Origin: Clostridia bacterium
GTDB taxonomy: Bacteria > Bacillota > Clostridia > Oscillospirales > Acutalibacteraceae
Length of the DNA: 5,292 bases
Direction of reading: 5' to 3'
NCBI GenBank assembly: GCA_900755995.1
Contig: CAAEIM010000085.1
Span: forward strand, 1 to 5,292
The notes under the pieces: model-generated
What the model saw: the letters and a program-made list of their open reading frames with translations, nothing else
What the model was told of the DNA's origin: nothing
Databases searched by the model: none
In this document: piece after piece, positions 4,661 through 5,292 of the stretch
Layout: every line of letters starts with the position of its first letter
Numbering within the stretch: the stretch's first letter is position 1
Translations under genes and position numbers: made by a program

Positions 4661-5292
4661 ATGGAGCTTCGTGTTCTGAATTATTTTTTGGTAATCGCAA
4701 GAGAAGAAAATTTTACAAAAGCTGCAAATGTACTTCACATTACACAACCAACGCTGTCAAGGCAAATTGCCGATTTGGAGCAGGAGCTTGGCGTAAAGCT
4801 GTTTACCCGCAGCAATCACAATATCGTTTTGACCGAGGACGGAATGATATTGAAACGCAGAGCGCAGGAAATTTTATCTTTGGCTGACAAAACAAAACGG
4901 GATTTTATAGAGAAAGACAAAGCACTTTCCGGCACAATTTCAATCGGAAGCGGGGAATTTCGTTCAACCGAGTATCTTGCCAAAATCATTGCAGAATTTC
5001 ACAGTCAATATCCCGATGTAAAATATGAGATATACAGCGGAAACGCACTTAATATCGGAGATTATATTGAAAGAGGCTTTCTTGATATAGGTTTAATGTC
5101 AGAACCGATTGATATGCGTAAATATAACTTTGTCGGTATGCCGATAAAGGAGCAATGGGGTATTTTTGTTCCGCAGGGCTCGCCGTTATTTGAAAAAGAA
5201 AGCGTCACGGCAAAGGATTTGGTCGGCATTCCCCTTGTAACTGCGGCAGGCGACTTCAACCAGAGCCGAATCGGAAAGTGGCTCGGCGATTA
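4661..5292 (+). CDS. LysR-type transcriptional regulator (first 210 codons, runs off window)
   Basis: The N-terminal winged helix-turn-helix is canonical: 'MELRVLNYFLVIAREENFTKA' opens it, 'LHITQPTLSRQIADLEQELG' (about 25-44) is the HTH with the recognition helix, and 'VKLFTRSNHNIVLTEDG' the wing. A linker helix (about 60-85) leads into the periplasmic-binding-protein-like effector domain, starting at 'LSGTISIGSGEF'. A typical hydrophobic 'LDIGLMSEP' ends the first lobe part. LysR proteins are usually 290-310 residues, so about 85-95 residues lie beyond the window. GGAGGT at 4649-4654, 6 nt before the ATG, fixes the start. LysR genes often control a divergent neighbour, but here the upstream gene runs in the same direction, so its target is more likely beyond the right edge. 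The effector is unknown. Confidence 0.93.
   Translation, partial: MELRVLNYFLVIAREENFTKAANVLHITQPTLSRQIADLEQELGVKLFTRSNHNIVLTEDGMILKRRAQEILSLADKTKRDFIEKDKALSGTISIGSGEFRSTEYLAKIIAEFHSQYPDVKYEIYSGNALNIGDYIERGFLDIGLMSEPIDMRKYNFVGMPIKEQWGIFVPQGSPLFEKESVTAKDLVGIPLVTAAGDFNQSRIGKWLGD

Noticed and set aside
4633..4887. Plus-strand open frame overlapping the start of the LysR-type gene
   Set aside because: It runs in a different frame over the canonical helix-turn-helix; its ATG is within the promoter and lacks a ribosome binding site.
5062..5259. Minus-strand open frame opposite the LysR effector domain
   Set aside because: It is antisense to a clear effector domain and has no start signals.

Overview
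The window looks like a low-GC Gram-positive genome, most likely a gut Clostridia of the Ruminococcaceae/Oscillospiraceae type. This is an inference from the AT-rich composition, strong AGGAG-type ribosome binding sites, LytTR-type receiver domains, secreted proteins with short Lys-rich signal peptides, and the 'GFCKSC..YQPAYLN' and 'EIGNAGQLYWFA' signatures that I associate with surface proteins of these bacteria. No RNA genes, IS elements or CRISPR arrays are visible.

The left half (1-2709) is a minus-strand, probably co-transcribed cell-surface module. It starts at 2709 with a single-domain, phosphorylation-dead receiver protein (2293-2709). Next comes a secreted surface protein that is broken. 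Its N-terminal half (signal peptide, beta-rich repeats, zinc-ribbon-like motif; 1184-2236) stops abruptly. A short stretch continues in another frame (1072-1209). The C-terminal part, with a wall-sorting-like tail, lies at 614-1087. A membrane-anchored protein (112-621, TTG start, 8-nt overlap) and the first 16 codons of another exported protein (1-49) follow.

The middle (2710-2892) is a divergent control region. It carries a minus-strand promoter, a plus-strand extended -10 promoter and a perfect 17-bp palindrome between that promoter and the ribosome binding site of the plus-strand gene.

The right half is on the plus strand. A LytTR/AgrA-type response regulator is cut off inside its receiver domain (2893-3201). 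It is joined by a 1-nt stop/start overlap to a full-length, multi-membrane GT-C (PMT-like) glycosyltransferase (3201-4562). A LysR-type regulator then begins and runs off the window (4661-5292).

The main story is remodelling. Two genes in a surface/regulatory locus, the large adhesin-like protein and the response regulator, both end where their family pattern says they should continue. Each end sits at a recognisable junction: a 7-bp inverted repeat in the first case, the ribosome binding site of the glycosyltransferase in the second. The glycosyltransferase may now be expressed from the response regulator's promoter and operator. I do not see a clearly new defence or mobile system. The candidates worth testing are the possible frameshift or phase-variation site in the surface gene, the palindromic operator, and the paired inactive and truncated receivers.
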